A DNA stretch of 64,000 nt from Novosphingobium profundi (GCF_018491765.1 NZ_JABWCU010000021.1:1-64000); one strand, 5' to 3'; numbered from the stretch's first letter, positions 33,741 to 43,723 are shown. The notes: a model not told the origin generated them from the letters alone. Translations and numbers: made by a program.

Positions 33741-34216
33741 GCGGGAAGATGACCACCGTCCTGTGGTTCGACGGCGATGCCGAGGAGGCCGCGCGCTTCT
33801 ATGCGCAGACCTTCCCCGACAGCGCGATGGGCGCGGTGTTCCGCGCGCCCTGTGACTATCCCAGCGGGCGAGCGGGCGATGCGCTCACGGTCGAATTCAC
33901 GCTGCTGGGCCAAAGCTTCAGCGGGCTCAACGGCGGCGACCTGTTCAAGCCCAACGAAAGCGTGAGCTTCATGGTCGAAACCGAGGACCAGGCCGAGACC
34001 GACCGCTACTGGAACGCCATCGTGGCGGGCGGCGGGCAGGAAAGCGCCTGCGGCTGGTGCAAGGACAAGTGGGGCTACAGCTGGCAGATCACCCCGCGCA
34101 CGCTGCGCGAGGCGCTGGCCGCAGGCGGCGAGGAAGCAACGCGCGCCTTCGCCGCCATGATGGAGATGGGCAAGATCGACGTCGCGCGCATCGATGCGGC
34201 GCGCAAGGGGGAGTGA
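33737..34216 (+). CDS. VOC family protein, PhnB/demethylubiquinone-methyltransferase-like fold
   Basis: A 159-residue protein of the VOC subgroup once misnamed 3-demethylubiquinone methyltransferase. MTTVLWFDGDAEEAARFYAQTFPDS, SFSGLNGGDLFKPNESVSFMV and the end CGWCKDKWGYSWQITP are typical. The ATG overlaps the stop of the two-domain VOC gene (ATGA), showing coupling. Activity is unknown. Confidence 0.9.
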   Translation: MSGKMTTVLWFDGDAEEAARFYAQTFPDSAMGAVFRAPCDYPSGRAGDALTVEFTLLGQSFSGLNGGDLFKPNESVSFMVETEDQAETDRYWNAIVAGGGQESACGWCKDKWGYSWQITPRTLREALAAGGEEATRAFAAMMEMGKIDVARIDAARKGE

Positions 34217-34220
34217 GGCC

Positions 34221-34895
34221 ATGGCGCGCAAGATCACCGGCGCGGCGTTCCTCTCGCTCGACGGCGTGATGCAGGCCCCCGGCGGCCCGACCGAGGACAC
34301 CCAGGGCGGCTTTGCACAAGGCGGCTGGATGTTCCGGATCTGGGACCCGGGCATCGACGAGACGCTGGGCCACCTGTTCTCGGGCGACTACGATCTCCTC
34401 CTCGGCCGGCGCACTTACGACATCTTCGCCGCCTACTGGCCTTATGCCGAAGGCGACAACACGCCGATGGCCGAGGCTTTCGAACGCGCCAACAAATACG
34501 TCCTGACCCGCGGCGACGCGCCGCTCGAATGGGCCAACAGCCATGCGCTTGCGAGCATCGACGAGGTGGCCCGGATCAAGGCGCAGGAAGGCGCGGACAT
34601 CATCGTCCAGGGTTCGAGCACGCTTTACCCCGCCCTCCTTGCCGCAGGGCTCATCGACGAGCTGATCGTGATGACCTTCCCCGTCACGCTCGGCCGGGGC
34701 AAGCGGCTGTTCGGCGAGGGCACCCCGGTCCAGCGGCTCGAGATGATCGACCACCGGGTGACCGCCAAGGGCACCGTGATCGCGACCTACACCCCCGGCC
34801 ACACGCTTCCCCCCTACCCGCCCGAAGGCCCGATCCCGGCGACCAGCGAACGCGAGATGGTCCGCCAGCAGCGCCTGCGCGAGGGCACCTGGTAA
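34221..34895 (+). CDS. Dihydrofolate reductase-like protein (RibD C-terminal fold)
   Basis: A 224-residue protein with the RibD-C/DHFR fold: KITGAAFLSLDGVMQAPGG at the start, LLLGRRTYDIFAAYWP and IIVQGSSTLYPALLAAGLIDEL. Such stand-alone proteins (YwjB/YyaP-like) reduce unknown substrates, probably with NADPH. It begins four bases after the VOC gene with GGGGAGTGAGG ahead, so it is the last gene of the HxlR-linked operon. The C-terminus is extended by a Pro-rich tail. Confidence 0.87.
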   Translation: MARKITGAAFLSLDGVMQAPGGPTEDTQGGFAQGGWMFRIWDPGIDETLGHLFSGDYDLLLGRRTYDIFAAYWPYAEGDNTPMAEAFERANKYVLTRGDAPLEWANSHALASIDEVARIKAQEGADIIVQGSSTLYPALLAAGLIDELIVMTFPVTLGRGKRLFGEGTPVQRLEMIDHRVTAKGTVIATYTPGHTLPPYPPEGPIPATSEREMVRQQRLREGTW

Positions 34896-35038
34896 GCGCC
34901 GGCCCCAAGTCTGACGAGGCTTGACAAGCCGCGCCCCAAGCGCCGATCCTCCCGGGCGCACCCGCGACATCGACGGTGCACGCGGGACATTCGCACCAAA
35001 AGCGAAGCCCGCGCTGGAGAGGACAGGAAAGGTTGGCG

Positions 35039-35983
35039 ATGGAAGCAATCCAGACTTTCGCGACATCCACTCTGCCGCAAAGCCAGCGGCTGAGGTACTG
35101 GAACGAACTGGCCGAACGGATTTACTCGGGCACCTATGTGAACGCCGACGAGAGCTTCCACGGCCGCATGCAGACCTGGAATCTGGGCGACCTGCACATG
35201 ATCCGCCCCACCGGCGGCCACTCGCACGTCGGCCGGCGCGAGCGCGGCCACGGGGCGGACAACATCATCCTCCACCTCCAGTCGCGCGGTTCGTGCCGCC
35301 ACCGCCAGGACGCGGTCGAATGCGTGCTCCAGCCGGGTGACTTCGTGCTCTCGTGCGCCAACCGCGGCTACGAGATGGAGCTGGCCGAGCACGAACTGCT
35401 GGTGATCGAGTTTCCCCGCGCGCCGGTGCTCGAACGCTTCACCGGGCTCGACGGCGTGCTCACCCGCAAGATCCACGCCTCGGGCCTCGCCAGCGGCCGC
35501 GTCTTCATCGACTACCTCCACTCGATCTGGCGTCAGGGCGGCGCGAGCGCGCAGCCGATGCCCTGCGACCCCTTCTGGTCGAACGGGGTGGCCGACGTCT
35601 TCTACGACCTCCTCGCGATGGCCTTGCGCGAATCCGCAGGGCACGAAGGGGGCCTCGTCACCTCGCTCTCGCTGCAACGCCAGCTGCTCGACCACGTCGA
35701 GGCCAACCTCGACGATCCCGACTTGCGCACCGGTACGATCGCGGCCGCGCTCTCCACCTCGCCGCGCACGGTGCAGAACGCCTTCGCGGCAATGGGCACC
35801 ACGCCTTCGGCCTATATCCTCGATGCGCGCCTGCAACGCGCGGCCGACCGCATGACGGCGGACCCCGCCGCCACGATCACCGCCATCGCCTTCGACCTCG
35901 GCTTCAACGACAGCGCCTATTTCTCGCGCTGCTTCCGGCGCAAGTTCGCGATGTCGCCGCGCCAGTGGCGCAATTCGGCCTGA
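35039..35983 (+). CDS. AraC family transcriptional regulator
   Basis: A 314-residue protein. MEAIQTFATSTLPQSQRLRYWNE is the beginning typical of regulators with an AraC-binding-like N-terminal domain (FeaR/AdpA type); GGAAAGG precedes the ATG. The C-terminal double helix-turn-helix is clear: LRTGTIAAALSTSPRTVQNA and ITAIAFDLGFNDSAYFSRCF, followed by FRRKFAMSPRQWR. It precedes a TonB receptor on the same strand and probably activates the catabolic genes of the 36-45 kb cluster in response to their aromatic-type substrate. Confidence 0.92.
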   Translation: MEAIQTFATSTLPQSQRLRYWNELAERIYSGTYVNADESFHGRMQTWNLGDLHMIRPTGGHSHVGRRERGHGADNIILHLQSRGSCRHRQDAVECVLQPGDFVLSCANRGYEMELAEHELLVIEFPRAPVLERFTGLDGVLTRKIHASGLASGRVFIDYLHSIWRQGGASAQPMPCDPFWSNGVADVFYDLLAMALRESAGHEGGLVTSLSLQRQLLDHVEANLDDPDLRTGTIAAALSTSPRTVQNAFAAMGTTPSAYILDARLQRAADRMTADPAATITAIAFDLGFNDSAYFSRCFRRKFAMSPRQWRNSA

Positions 35984-36168
35984 CGGTGCGCGGGCGCGCT
36001 CGAACCAGGCGCCCGCTTGCGCGCCCATCCTGATCAATCTGCGTCCCCGTCCAAGTCATCGCCCCCAAGGCGCGCTAGCCTCCCCTACCATGCCGGAGGT
36101 CGATCACAGCCGGCGTGCCAAGAACGAGCGAGGGGACATGGAGCCCCCCGCCGAATGGGGGAATTGCC

Positions 36169-38772
36169 ATGAAACTGCATCGTATTTCGATGGCCGCTCT
36201 GGCGTGCGCGCTCGCCTCGCCGTTTCCATCCACCTCCGCGCTCGCCCAGGACGATACGCCCGATACCGCCCCGGACGCCGCCTCAGCCCCCGCGCCGCAG
36301 CAGGCGCGCCCGCGCGCCAATCCGGGCGTCATGGAAATCATCGTCACCGCACAGAAGCGCGCCGAAAACGTGCAGGACGTGCCGATCGCGATCAGCGCCT
36401 TCGGCTCCGAGGCGCTGCAGGAGCGCGGCGTGGGCGACGTGTCGCAGCTCTCGGGCATCACCCCCAACGTGACGCTCGACGCCTCGACGCCCTTCTCCGG
36501 CTCGAGCGCGGTGCTCGGCGCCACCATCCGCGGCATCGGCTCGAACGACTTCGCCTTCAACATCGACCCGGCCGTCGGCGTCTATCTCGACGGGGTGTAC
36601 CTGGGCCGTTCGGTGGGCGCCAACCAGGACCTGCTCGACGTCGAGCGCATCGAAGTCCTGAAAGGCCCGCAAGGCACGCTGTTCGGGCGCAACACGATCG
36701 GCGGCGCGATCTCGATCGTCACGCAGACGCCCGGCCACGACTTCCGCGTCAAGGGCGACGTCACCACCGGCAGCTACCGCCGCTTCCAGGTGCGCGGCCT
36801 CGTCGACATCCCGATCAGCGAGGCGCTGACCTCCTCGCTCGCCTTCGGCGTGCTCAAGCGCGAGGGCTACCAGCGCCGCGTGCCCTATCCGGGCGACACC
36901 GGCGCCAACGATCCCTTCACCGCCTTTCCCGCCGCGGGCTACAAGATCAACGGCGATCGGCAGGGCGGCGACGACAACTGGAACGTGCGCGGCAAGCTGG
37001 TGTGGGACGATGGCGGCCCCTTGCGCGCCACGGTGACCGCCGACTTCACCAACATCGATGCCGAGGCGACGCCCAACGTGGTGCTGGCGGTCACACCCTA
37101 TTCGGGCGCCTTCGCGGGGCTTGCCGAAAACAACGCGCCGGGCACCGCGCTCGACGTGACGACGGGCAATTCGGGCTTCCTCTTCGCCGGGCTCTACAAC
37201 TTCTGCATCGGCGCCACCGCCAGCGAGATCGCCGCGCGCAACGCGCAGAACCTGTGCGGGCCGCGCAACAGCGTGAACGGCTACAATACGCTTGCCGGCC
37301 TCGCCAGCCGCAACGTCGACGCCGATCCCACCAACGACCTCCTGCCCTACGACGATCGCTGGGTGACCACCAACATCGACGAGACGTACGCGACGGGCAA
37401 CAATTTCTCGCGCCTCAAGCAGTCGGGCCTCGCGCTCGACCTGCAGTACGACCTTGCCGACACGGTGACGGTGAAGTCGATCACCGCCTACCGCAAGGTG
37501 GACTTCTCGGCGGGCATGGACCTCGACAATTCGCCTCTGCCGATCCTGCACACCTCGATCGTGGTCGACCAGCACCAGTTCAGCCAGGAGCTGCAGGCGA
37601 CCGGCTCGGCGCTTGACGACAGCCTGCACTTTGCCGTGGGCGCCTACTACTTCAACGAGGCGGGCGACTTGCACGACTACGTGACCTTCTCCGCCGGGCT
37701 GCTCCAGGTCGATGGCCCCGGCCGGGTGGAGACCGACGCCTATGCCGGCTACGGCCAGGTCGACTGGCGCCTCAGCGATCTCATCGGCTTTACCTTCGGC
37801 GCACGCTACACCACCGAGAAGAAGCACTACTACGGCGCGCAGGCCGACGTGAACGGCTTCAACTACAAGCTGTTCAACTGCACCCCGCCGTCCGCCGCCT
37901 GCGCCGAAGCGCTCGGCTTCCCGATCCCCGACGAACCCTTCCGCTACTACCCCGAGGACCCGAGCGCGCAGGACTTCGACAATTTCTCGTTCAAGGCCGG
38001 GGTCGACCTGCACCCCACCGACGACGTGATGGTCTACGGTTCCTTCGCGCAAGGCTACAAGACCGGCGGATGGACCACGCGTCTCTCCAATCCCCTGCTC
38101 GAGGCGCCGACCTTCAACGAAGAGAAGGCGGAGACCTGGGAAATCGGCGTCAAGTCGACGCTGTTCGACCGCATGCTCCAGCTCAACGCCGCCGCCTTCA
38201 CCACGCGCTACGAGGGCATCCAGCTCAATTTCCAGCAGGCGCTCTCCCCGGTGGTGCAGAACGCGGGCACGGCACGGATCAAGGGCTTCGAGATCGAGGC
38301 CATTGCCGCCCCCGTGCAGATGCTGACGGTGACCGGCTCGGTCGGCTATCTCGACGCCTACTACACCGAGGTTTTGGCGCAGGCGCAGGTCGCGCCGAGC
38401 GCGCTGCAGGCCGGCGTCTACAAGGGCGCGGACCTGCCCAAGACCCCGCACTGGAAGTTCAACGTCTCACCCCGCCTCGAAGTGCCGCTCGGCAAGGGCA
38501 CGCTCGTCGCGCTGGCCGACTGGACCCACACCACCTCGATGCGCAACGACACCGAAGGCACCTACATGCTTGCGCGCCCGATCGTCGACACCATCAACGC
38601 CAGCGTCACCTACACCCCGCCCGGCAAACAGTGGAACCTGACCGTGGGCGGCACCAACCTCACCGACCAGCGCTACCTCGTCACCGGCCAGGCGCAGATC
38701 GCGGGCGGGCAGATCTACGGCACCTACAACCGCCCGGCCGAATGGTACGCGCGCCTCGGCTTCGAGTTCTGA
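36169..38772 (+). CDS. TonB-dependent outer-membrane receptor
   Basis: An 867-residue receptor. The ATG at 36169, after GGGGGAATTG, opens into a signal peptide (MKLHRISMAALACALASPF, cleavage near ALAQ). A TonB-box-like EIIVTAQKRAENVQDVPIAI and the plug motif RIEVLKGPQGTLFGRNTIGGAI follow. The barrel ends YARLGFEF with a terminal Phe. It belongs to the large sphingomonad receptor group that takes up plant- or lignin-derived compounds. It is followed four bases later by a VOC gene and an MFS gene, suggesting one import-and-catabolism operon. Confidence 0.95.
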   Translation: MKLHRISMAALACALASPFPSTSALAQDDTPDTAPDAASAPAPQQARPRANPGVMEIIVTAQKRAENVQDVPIAISAFGSEALQERGVGDVSQLSGITPNVTLDASTPFSGSSAVLGATIRGIGSNDFAFNIDPAVGVYLDGVYLGRSVGANQDLLDVERIEVLKGPQGTLFGRNTIGGAISIVTQTPGHDFRVKGDVTTGSYRRFQVRGLVDIPISEALTSSLAFGVLKREGYQRRVPYPGDTGANDPFTAFPAAGYKINGDRQGGDDNWNVRGKLVWDDGGPLRATVTADFTNIDAEATPNVVLAVTPYSGAFAGLAENNAPGTALDVTTGNSGFLFAGLYNFCIGATASEIAARNAQNLCGPRNSVNGYNTLAGLASRNVDADPTNDLLPYDDRWVTTNIDETYATGNNFSRLKQSGLALDLQYDLADTVTVKSITAYRKVDFSAGMDLDNSPLPILHTSIVVDQHQFSQELQATGSALDDSLHFAVGAYYFNEAGDLHDYVTFSAGLLQVDGPGRVETDAYAGYGQVDWRLSDLIGFTFGARYTTEKKHYYGAQADVNGFNYKLFNCTPPSAACAEALGFPIPDEPFRYYPEDPSAQDFDNFSFKAGVDLHPTDDVMVYGSFAQGYKTGGWTTRLSNPLLEAPTFNEEKAETWEIGVKSTLFDRMLQLNAAAFTTRYEGIQLNFQQALSPVVQNAGTARIKGFEIEAIAAPVQMLTVTGSVGYLDAYYTEVLAQAQVAPSALQAGVYKGADLPKTPHWKFNVSPRLEVPLGKGTLVALADWTHTTSMRNDTEGTYMLARPIVDTINASVTYTPPGKQWNLTVGGTNLTDQRYLVTGQAQIAGGQIYGTYNRPAEWYARLGFEF

Positions 38773-38776
38773 GGCG

Positions 38777-39355
38777 ATGACGGGCACGCACATGAGCCAG
38801 GTCGCACCGCCGCGCGAATGCCTGGGCTACGGCCAGCCAGTGGGCGGCGTGGTACAGACCGCCTTCGTGGTCGAGGACCTTGCCGCCGCGATCGAACGCC
38901 AGATCGCCGATTGCGGCGCGGGGCCCTTCTTCCGCCTCGACCACTTCCTGCGCCCGGGGCAGGTCTATCGCGGAGCACCAAGCCGTGCGGACATCGCCCT
39001 CGCGATGGGCTTTGCCGGGCACATGCTGATCGAGCTGATCCAGCCGCTCGACGAGCACCCTTCGGTCTACCGCGAGGCGATCGCGCGGCGCGGCTACGGC
39101 TTCCACCACTTCGGCGTCGGCGCGCGCGACGTGGACGAGGCCGCCCGGGCCTACCGGGCGCGCGGTTTCGTCGAAGCCTTCCGCGCCGAAGTGCCGACCG
39201 GGGGCGAAGTGATCTATCTCGACGGCGGCAACGGCGCGCAGGACGGCTTCATTGAACTGATCCCGGTGAGCGCGGGGATGGACGCGCACTTCACCGCGAT
39301 GTGGCGCGCCTCGCTGGACTGGGACGGGCGCGACCAGGTGAGGCCGTTCCTGTGA
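38777..39355 (+). CDS. VOC family glyoxalase-like protein
   Basis: A 192-residue protein (or 187 from the in-frame ATG at 38792). VVQTAFVVEDLAAAIERQI, FHHFGVGARDVDEAARAYRA and the C-terminal GFIELIPVS give the paired beta-alpha-beta-beta-beta modules of the VOC fold, close to methylmalonyl-CoA-epimerase-like members. His residues in the GHMLIELI and FHHFGV segments could bind a metal. It lies between a TonB receptor and an MFS gene; an isomerase or ring-cleavage role in the pathway is possible. Confidence 0.85.
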   Translation: MTGTHMSQVAPPRECLGYGQPVGGVVQTAFVVEDLAAAIERQIADCGAGPFFRLDHFLRPGQVYRGAPSRADIALAMGFAGHMLIELIQPLDEHPSVYREAIARRGYGFHHFGVGARDVDEAARAYRARGFVEAFRAEVPTGGEVIYLDGGNGAQDGFIELIPVSAGMDAHFTAMWRASLDWDGRDQVRPFL

Positions 39356-40671
39356 GCGGCGCCCATACCCCGGCGCTGGAACGCGCGCCCTCGCCCGCCT
39401 CGGCGGGCCACGCACGCGAGGCGGCGCGGCGAAGCGCAGGCTACCAGACCTGGCTGGTGCTGCTGCTCAGCCTCAACTTCGGCATCCTCTTCTTCGACCG
39501 CAACGCGCTCAACTTCCTGATGCCCTTCGTCCAGCCCGACCTCGGCCTCAGCAACACGCAAGTCGGCGTGCTCTCCTCCGCGCTCTCGCTGACCTGGGCG
39601 ATCTCGGGCTTCGTGGTCGGGCGCATCTCCGACCGGCTCGGCTCGCGCAAGCCCGTGCTGGTGGTGGCGACGCTGGGCTTCTGCGCCTGTTCGTTCGTCT
39701 CGGGCGTGGCGCACAGCTTCCTCATGCTCCTGGGCGCACGCCTGCTGATGGGCGCGGCCGAGGGCGGAGTCATGCCGATCAGCCACGCCATGGTGGTGAG
39801 CGAAGTCGCCCCCAAACAGCGCGGCATGGCGATGGGGGCGGCGCAGAACCTGGGCTCGAACCTGCTCGGCTCGGCGCTTGCCCCGCTGGTGCTGGTGCCG
39901 ATCGCGCTGGCGCTGGGCTGGCGCACGGGGTTCTACATGGCCGCTCTTCCCGGCATCGTCTCGGCCGCGCTGATCTGGTTCACCTTGCGCGAACCCCCAC
40001 GCGCAATCCACGAACCCCAGGGCACCTCCCCCTCCGCGCCGCCAGCACCCGGCCCGATGCCCACGCTCGGCGAGGCGCTGCGCCACCGCAATGTCGTGCT
40101 CTGCGCGCTGATCGCGATCCTGCTGGTCTCCTATCTGGTGATCTGCTGGGCCTTCATGCCGCTCTACCTCACGCAGGCGCGCGGGCTCACGCCCGGCGCG
40201 ATGAGCGGCCTGATGGCGACGCTGGGCGTCTCGGCCGGGCTCGGCAGTTTCCTCGTGCCCGCGATTTCCGATGCGATCGGCCGCCGCCCGACTTTCGTCG
40301 CCACCGCGCTTGCCGGCCTGATGCTGCCGCTCGGCGCGCTCTATTTCGAGGGGCCCCTGCCCGTGTTGGGGGCGCTGTTCTTCTTTGGATGGAGCCTCAA
40401 CGGCATCTTCCCGCTGTTCATGGCGACCGTCCCCGCCGAAAGCGTCGATCCGCGCCTGACCGCCACCTTGACCGGGGTGGTGATGGGGACCGGCGAGATT
40501 CTCGGCGGTGTCTTCGGCCCCCTGCTGGCGGGCGCGGCGGCGGATGGCTTCGGGCTGGCGGCCCCCTTGTGGATCATGGCCGCGCTCGCACTTGGCGCCT
40601 GCCTGCTCGCGCTCGGCCTGATCGAGACCGCGCCGCGCATCGTCGCGAGCCGAACGCGCGCGAAGGCCTAG
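39352..40671 (+). CDS. MFS transporter (ACS/aromatic-acid type)
   Basis: A 439-residue protein starting at a GTG that overlaps the VOC gene stop (GTGA). Twelve hydrophobic segments; WLVLLLSLNFGILFFDRNALNFLMPFV in helix 1 and VVGRISDRLGSRKPVLV in the 2-3 loop are MFS signatures. A cytoplasmic Pro/Ser-rich loop separates the halves. It likely moves the TonB-imported compound across the inner membrane. Its 3' end overlaps the convergent dehydrogenase gene by four bases. Confidence 0.9.
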   Translation: MSGAHTPALERAPSPASAGHAREAARRSAGYQTWLVLLLSLNFGILFFDRNALNFLMPFVQPDLGLSNTQVGVLSSALSLTWAISGFVVGRISDRLGSRKPVLVVATLGFCACSFVSGVAHSFLMLLGARLLMGAAEGGVMPISHAMVVSEVAPKQRGMAMGAAQNLGSNLLGSALAPLVLVPIALALGWRTGFYMAALPGIVSAALIWFTLREPPRAIHEPQGTSPSAPPAPGPMPTLGEALRHRNVVLCALIAILLVSYLVICWAFMPLYLTQARGLTPGAMSGLMATLGVSAGLGSFLVPAISDAIGRRPTFVATALAGLMLPLGALYFEGPLPVLGALFFFGWSLNGIFPLFMATVPAESVDPRLTATLTGVVMGTGEILGGVFGPLLAGAAADGFGLAAPLWIMAALALGACLLALGLIETAPRIVASRTRAKA

Positions 40672-41678
40672 GCTCCGGGCGCGATCAGCACCTTGCACTG
40701 CCCGTGGCCGCGCGTCTTGAGGCTTTCGAAGACCTCGGGTGTCGCGCCCAGCGCAATCGTCTCGCTCACCAGCGCGCGCGGTTCGAGCGCGCCGCGCGCC
40801 AGCGCGTCGAGCGCGGCTTCGTATTCGGGACGGGTGAAGAAGGCGCTCGTCACCAGCCGCACTTCCTTCGACAGCATCGCGAAGGAGTTGAAGGTGTCGG
40901 GCCGGGTGCACAGCCCGAGGAGCAGGATCGTGCCGCGTGCGCGCACCTGCTCGACGGCCTGCGCGATGAGGCCGGGCAGCCCGACGCATTCGAAGACGAT
41001 GTCGGCCTTGCCGCCGAGCGCCCGCTCGGCGCTGCCGACCGGGTCCTGCGGCTCGACCACGAAGGCGCTGGCGCCCATCTGCCGTGCGCGGTCGCGCTGG
41101 TCGGGAAAGATGTCCTGCACCACCACCGCCGCCGCGCCGTGCCGCCGGGCCCAGAACGCCACCGCAAGGCCGATCGGCCCTGCGCCGAGGACGAGCACCC
41201 GGTCCCCCGCCTTCAATCCGCTCATCGCCACGCCGTGGAGCGCGACCGCGAGCGGCTCGATGATCGCGCCGTCGGCCAGCGAGACATCGCCGGGCAGCAC
41301 CACGCACTGGTTGACCCGTGCCCGCGCGTACTGCGCATAGCCCCCGCCCTGAAGGCTGAACTGCGCGCACCAGGCCACTTCGCCGCGCCGGCAGGCCTCG
41401 CAGTTCCCGCAGCTCTTCAAGGGCACGACCGAGACGAGATCGCCGCTCTTCAGCCCCGCGACCTCGCGCCCGAGCGCGACCACCTCGCCCGCGAATTCAT
41501 GCCCCAGGACGTCGCCCTTGCGGCAGCCATAAGCCGCGTCCTCGGTCATGTGCAGGTCCGAACCGCAGATCCCGCAGCGCGCGACGCGCACCACGACCTC
41601 GCCCGCCTCGGGCACGGGATCGGCGAGATCCTCCAGCGCAAGCGGCTGGTGGAGGCCCTGGAAGGTGACGGCTTTCAT
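40668..41678 (-). CDS. Zinc-dependent medium-chain alcohol dehydrogenase
   Basis: A 336-residue MDR enzyme. The catalytic zinc ligands Cys38 (GICGSDLH) and His60-Glu61 (LGHEFAGEV) and the structural zinc Cys90, 93, 96, 104 (CGNCEACRRGEVAWC) are all present. VLVLGAGPIGLAVAF binds NAD(P). It resembles threonine/butanediol/sorbitol dehydrogenases. As the last gene of the leftward Rieske-SDR-cupin operon, it may oxidise a side-chain alcohol of an aromatic intermediate. Confidence 0.92.
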   Translation of the reverse strand: MKAVTFQGLHQPLALEDLADPVPEAGEVVVRVARCGICGSDLHMTEDAAYGCRKGDVLGHEFAGEVVALGREVAGLKSGDLVSVVPLKSCGNCEACRRGEVAWCAQFSLQGGGYAQYARARVNQCVVLPGDVSLADGAIIEPLAVALHGVAMSGLKAGDRVLVLGAGPIGLAVAFWARRHGAAAVVVQDIFPDQRDRARQMGASAFVVEPQDPVGSAERALGGKADIVFECVGLPGLIAQAVEQVRARGTILLLGLCTRPDTFNSFAMLSKEVRLVTSAFFTRPEYEAALDALARGALEPRALVSETIALGATPEVFESLKTRGHGQCKVLIAPGA

Positions 41679-41702
41679 CGATCTACGTCCTCGTTGCGGG
41701 GC

Positions 41703-42557
41703 TCACAGGCCGGTCAGCGGCTTGACCGGGCCCAGCTGCATGCCCCCGTCGATGACGACGTGCGAGCCGGTCATGTAGCTGCCCGCATCCGAGGCGAGCA
41801 GCAGCGCGAGCGGCTTGATCTGCCAGGTCTCGGCTACCGAGCCGGTCGGCACCAGCTTGTCCCAGGCCTTGCGCGCCGCGGGGTCCTTCTTCAGCCAGCC
41901 GCCGCCGATGTTGGTGACGAAGGGGCCGGGCGCGATGGCGTTGACGCGGATGCCGAAGGCGGCCAGCTCGAAGGCGGCGTGGCGCATGAAGTGCATGACC
42001 CCGGCCTTGGCGGGCATGTAGGGCACGCCGACGATCGCCTCGTTGACCACCGCCGCATTCGAGGAGGTGCACACGATCGCTCCGCCGCGCCGCCCGGTCG
42101 CGGCCTCGTTGCGCTTCATCACCCGCGCCGCCTCGCGCAAGGTGTGGAACTGGCCGGTGAGGTTGACCGCGATTGAGCGTTCCCAGGCGGCCGGGTCGTA
42201 GACGTCGAGCTGGCCCTGGGGGTTGCGCGTCTCGGCCGGGGTCCAGAAGCCGTTGCCCGCATCGTAGCCCGCGTTCGAGAAGGCGATGTCGCAGCCGCCG
42301 TAGGCCGCGACGTGCCCGTCGAAGGCGGCCGCCACTTCGGCAAGGTCGGCGACGTCGGCCCGCGCAGCGCGCGCGACGAAGCCTTCGGCGCGCAGCCGCG
42401 CCGCCTCGCGCTCGGCCGCCTCGCCATCGAAGTCGGTGAGGGTGACATGGGCCCCCGCCTCGCAGAGCACTTCGGCATAGGCGAGGCCAAGGCCCGAAGC
42501 GGCCCCGGTGACGAGGCCCGAACGGCCGGAAATATCGAACTGGTCGAGAGTCTTCAT
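41703..42557 (-). CDS. Short-chain dehydrogenase/reductase
   Basis: A 284-residue classical SDR. TGAASGLG (18-25), NAG (95-97), Ser165/166, Tyr180 and Lys184 (YMPAK) give the complete cofactor and catalytic set. The ATG at 42557 overlaps the stop of the Rieske gene by one base (TGATG); a GTG three bases earlier is also possible. A WTPAETRNPQ insert after the NAG motif is larger than usual. It probably interconverts an alcohol and ketone on the oxygenase product. Confidence 0.92.
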   Translation of the reverse strand: MKTLDQFDISGRSGLVTGAASGLGLAYAEVLCEAGAHVTLTDFDGEAAEREAARLRAEGFVARAARADVADLAEVAAAFDGHVAAYGGCDIAFSNAGYDAGNGFWTPAETRNPQGQLDVYDPAAWERSIAVNLTGQFHTLREAARVMKRNEAATGRRGGAIVCTSSNAAVVNEAIVGVPYMPAKAGVMHFMRHAAFELAAFGIRVNAIAPGPFVTNIGGGWLKKDPAARKAWDKLVPTGSVAETWQIKPLALLLASDAGSYMTGSHVVIDGGMQLGPVKPLTGL

Positions 42558-43723
42558 CACACCACCGGAAGTACGGGACTGGCGCTCATCGCCGAGCGGG
42601 CGAGCAGCTGGTCGAGCGGGGTCTCGCCGGGGCGCGCGATGTGCCCCTTCTTTTCGCCCGCGATGAGGCGCGCCAGCACCTGCCGCGCGCGTCCGCCCGA
42701 GACGTCGGCGGGAATCGCGACCGGGCGCAGCGTCTCGATGTCGCGCGTGCCGAGCGCGGCCTGCTGGGCCTCAATCATCGGCTTGTCCTGCACCGCGAAG
42801 GCATAGTCGATCGAGGCCTGCCAGAAGGCATCGACTTCGGGATCGTCGATCGCGTGGTTGCGCACCACGCTCCAGCGGTAGAGCGTGCGCCGCGCGTCCA
42901 CCGGGGTCAGGTGGTGCCCGGTGAAGACCCAGTAACCCTCCTCGCGCGGGCGACCGACGGGGGCGAGCCCGACGTCGAGCAGCAAGTGCCCGGGCGCGTC
43001 CCAGCGCATGTAGAGCCAGTGGTCGACCTTCTGATCGGGATCCATCCCCATGCGCTCGAGCAGCTGGCGCCAGACCGGGGGCACCTCGCCATCGGGGCAC
43101 CAGCGGTTGGCCCAGACGCTCGAACCCTCGACCATCGTCTCCAGCTTCGAAATGGTGATCGCCTCGCTCGAAAGCGTGCCCTCATGAAGGAAGTCGGCGT
43201 GGGTGAGGTCGAGCAGGTTGTCGGTGATGAGCTCATAGTTCGCGGCGGTGTCCATCACCCCACGCACGGTGCGAAAGCCGCGCGCGGTGTAGCAGCCGAA
43301 ATCGGGGATCAGCGCCGCGTCGGCGCACGCCGGATCGCCGGTCCAGATCCACAGCAGGGGGCCGCGCTCGACGAGCGGGTAGGCGGGCACCTTCATCGCC
43401 GGGGAGATCACCCCGCCGTGGTGCGGGTTGAGCACGCAGGCCCCGCCCGCGCCGAACACCATGCCGTGGTACATGCACTGCACGTCATCGCCCCGCCGCC
43501 GCCCGCGGTGGAGCGGGGCAAAGCGGTGCGGGCACAAGTCGCCGATCGCGACCGCCTGCCCGTCACCCTTGCGGTAGAGCAGCACGGGCAGCTCGCAAAT
43601 CGTGCGGGCGACGAGGTCCTCGCCCGTCACCTCGTCGGCCCAGGCGGCAACGTACCAGGCGTTCTTCAGGTAGCCCCGGCCCTCGCTTGCGGGCGGCGCG
43701 TTTCGGCTTGCCACGTGCATCAC
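42557..43723 (-). CDS. Rieske non-heme iron oxygenase, VanA-like
   Basis: A 388-residue oxygenase. The Rieske cluster ligands are C64-P-H66 and C83-M-Y-H86. The mononuclear iron site is in DNLLDLTHADFLHEG (D172, H175, H180). YLKNAWYVAAWADEV at the start and the single-subunit layout resemble vanillate O-demethylase VanA and related aromatic-ether demethylases or monooxygenases. No reductase or ferredoxin gene is adjacent, so electrons must come from elsewhere. It is in an operon with SDR, alcohol dehydrogenase and two cupins. Confidence 0.92.
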   Translation of the reverse strand: MMHVASRNAPPASEGRGYLKNAWYVAAWADEVTGEDLVARTICELPVLLYRKGDGQAVAIGDLCPHRFAPLHRGRRRGDDVQCMYHGMVFGAGGACVLNPHHGGVISPAMKVPAYPLVERGPLLWIWTGDPACADAALIPDFGCYTARGFRTVRGVMDTAANYELITDNLLDLTHADFLHEGTLSSEAITISKLETMVEGSSVWANRWCPDGEVPPVWRQLLERMGMDPDQKVDHWLYMRWDAPGHLLLDVGLAPVGRPREEGYWVFTGHHLTPVDARRTLYRWSVVRNHAIDDPEVDAFWQASIDYAFAVQDKPMIEAQQAALGTRDIETLRPVAIPADVSGGRARQVLARLIAGEKKGHIARPGETPLDQLLARSAMSASPVLPVV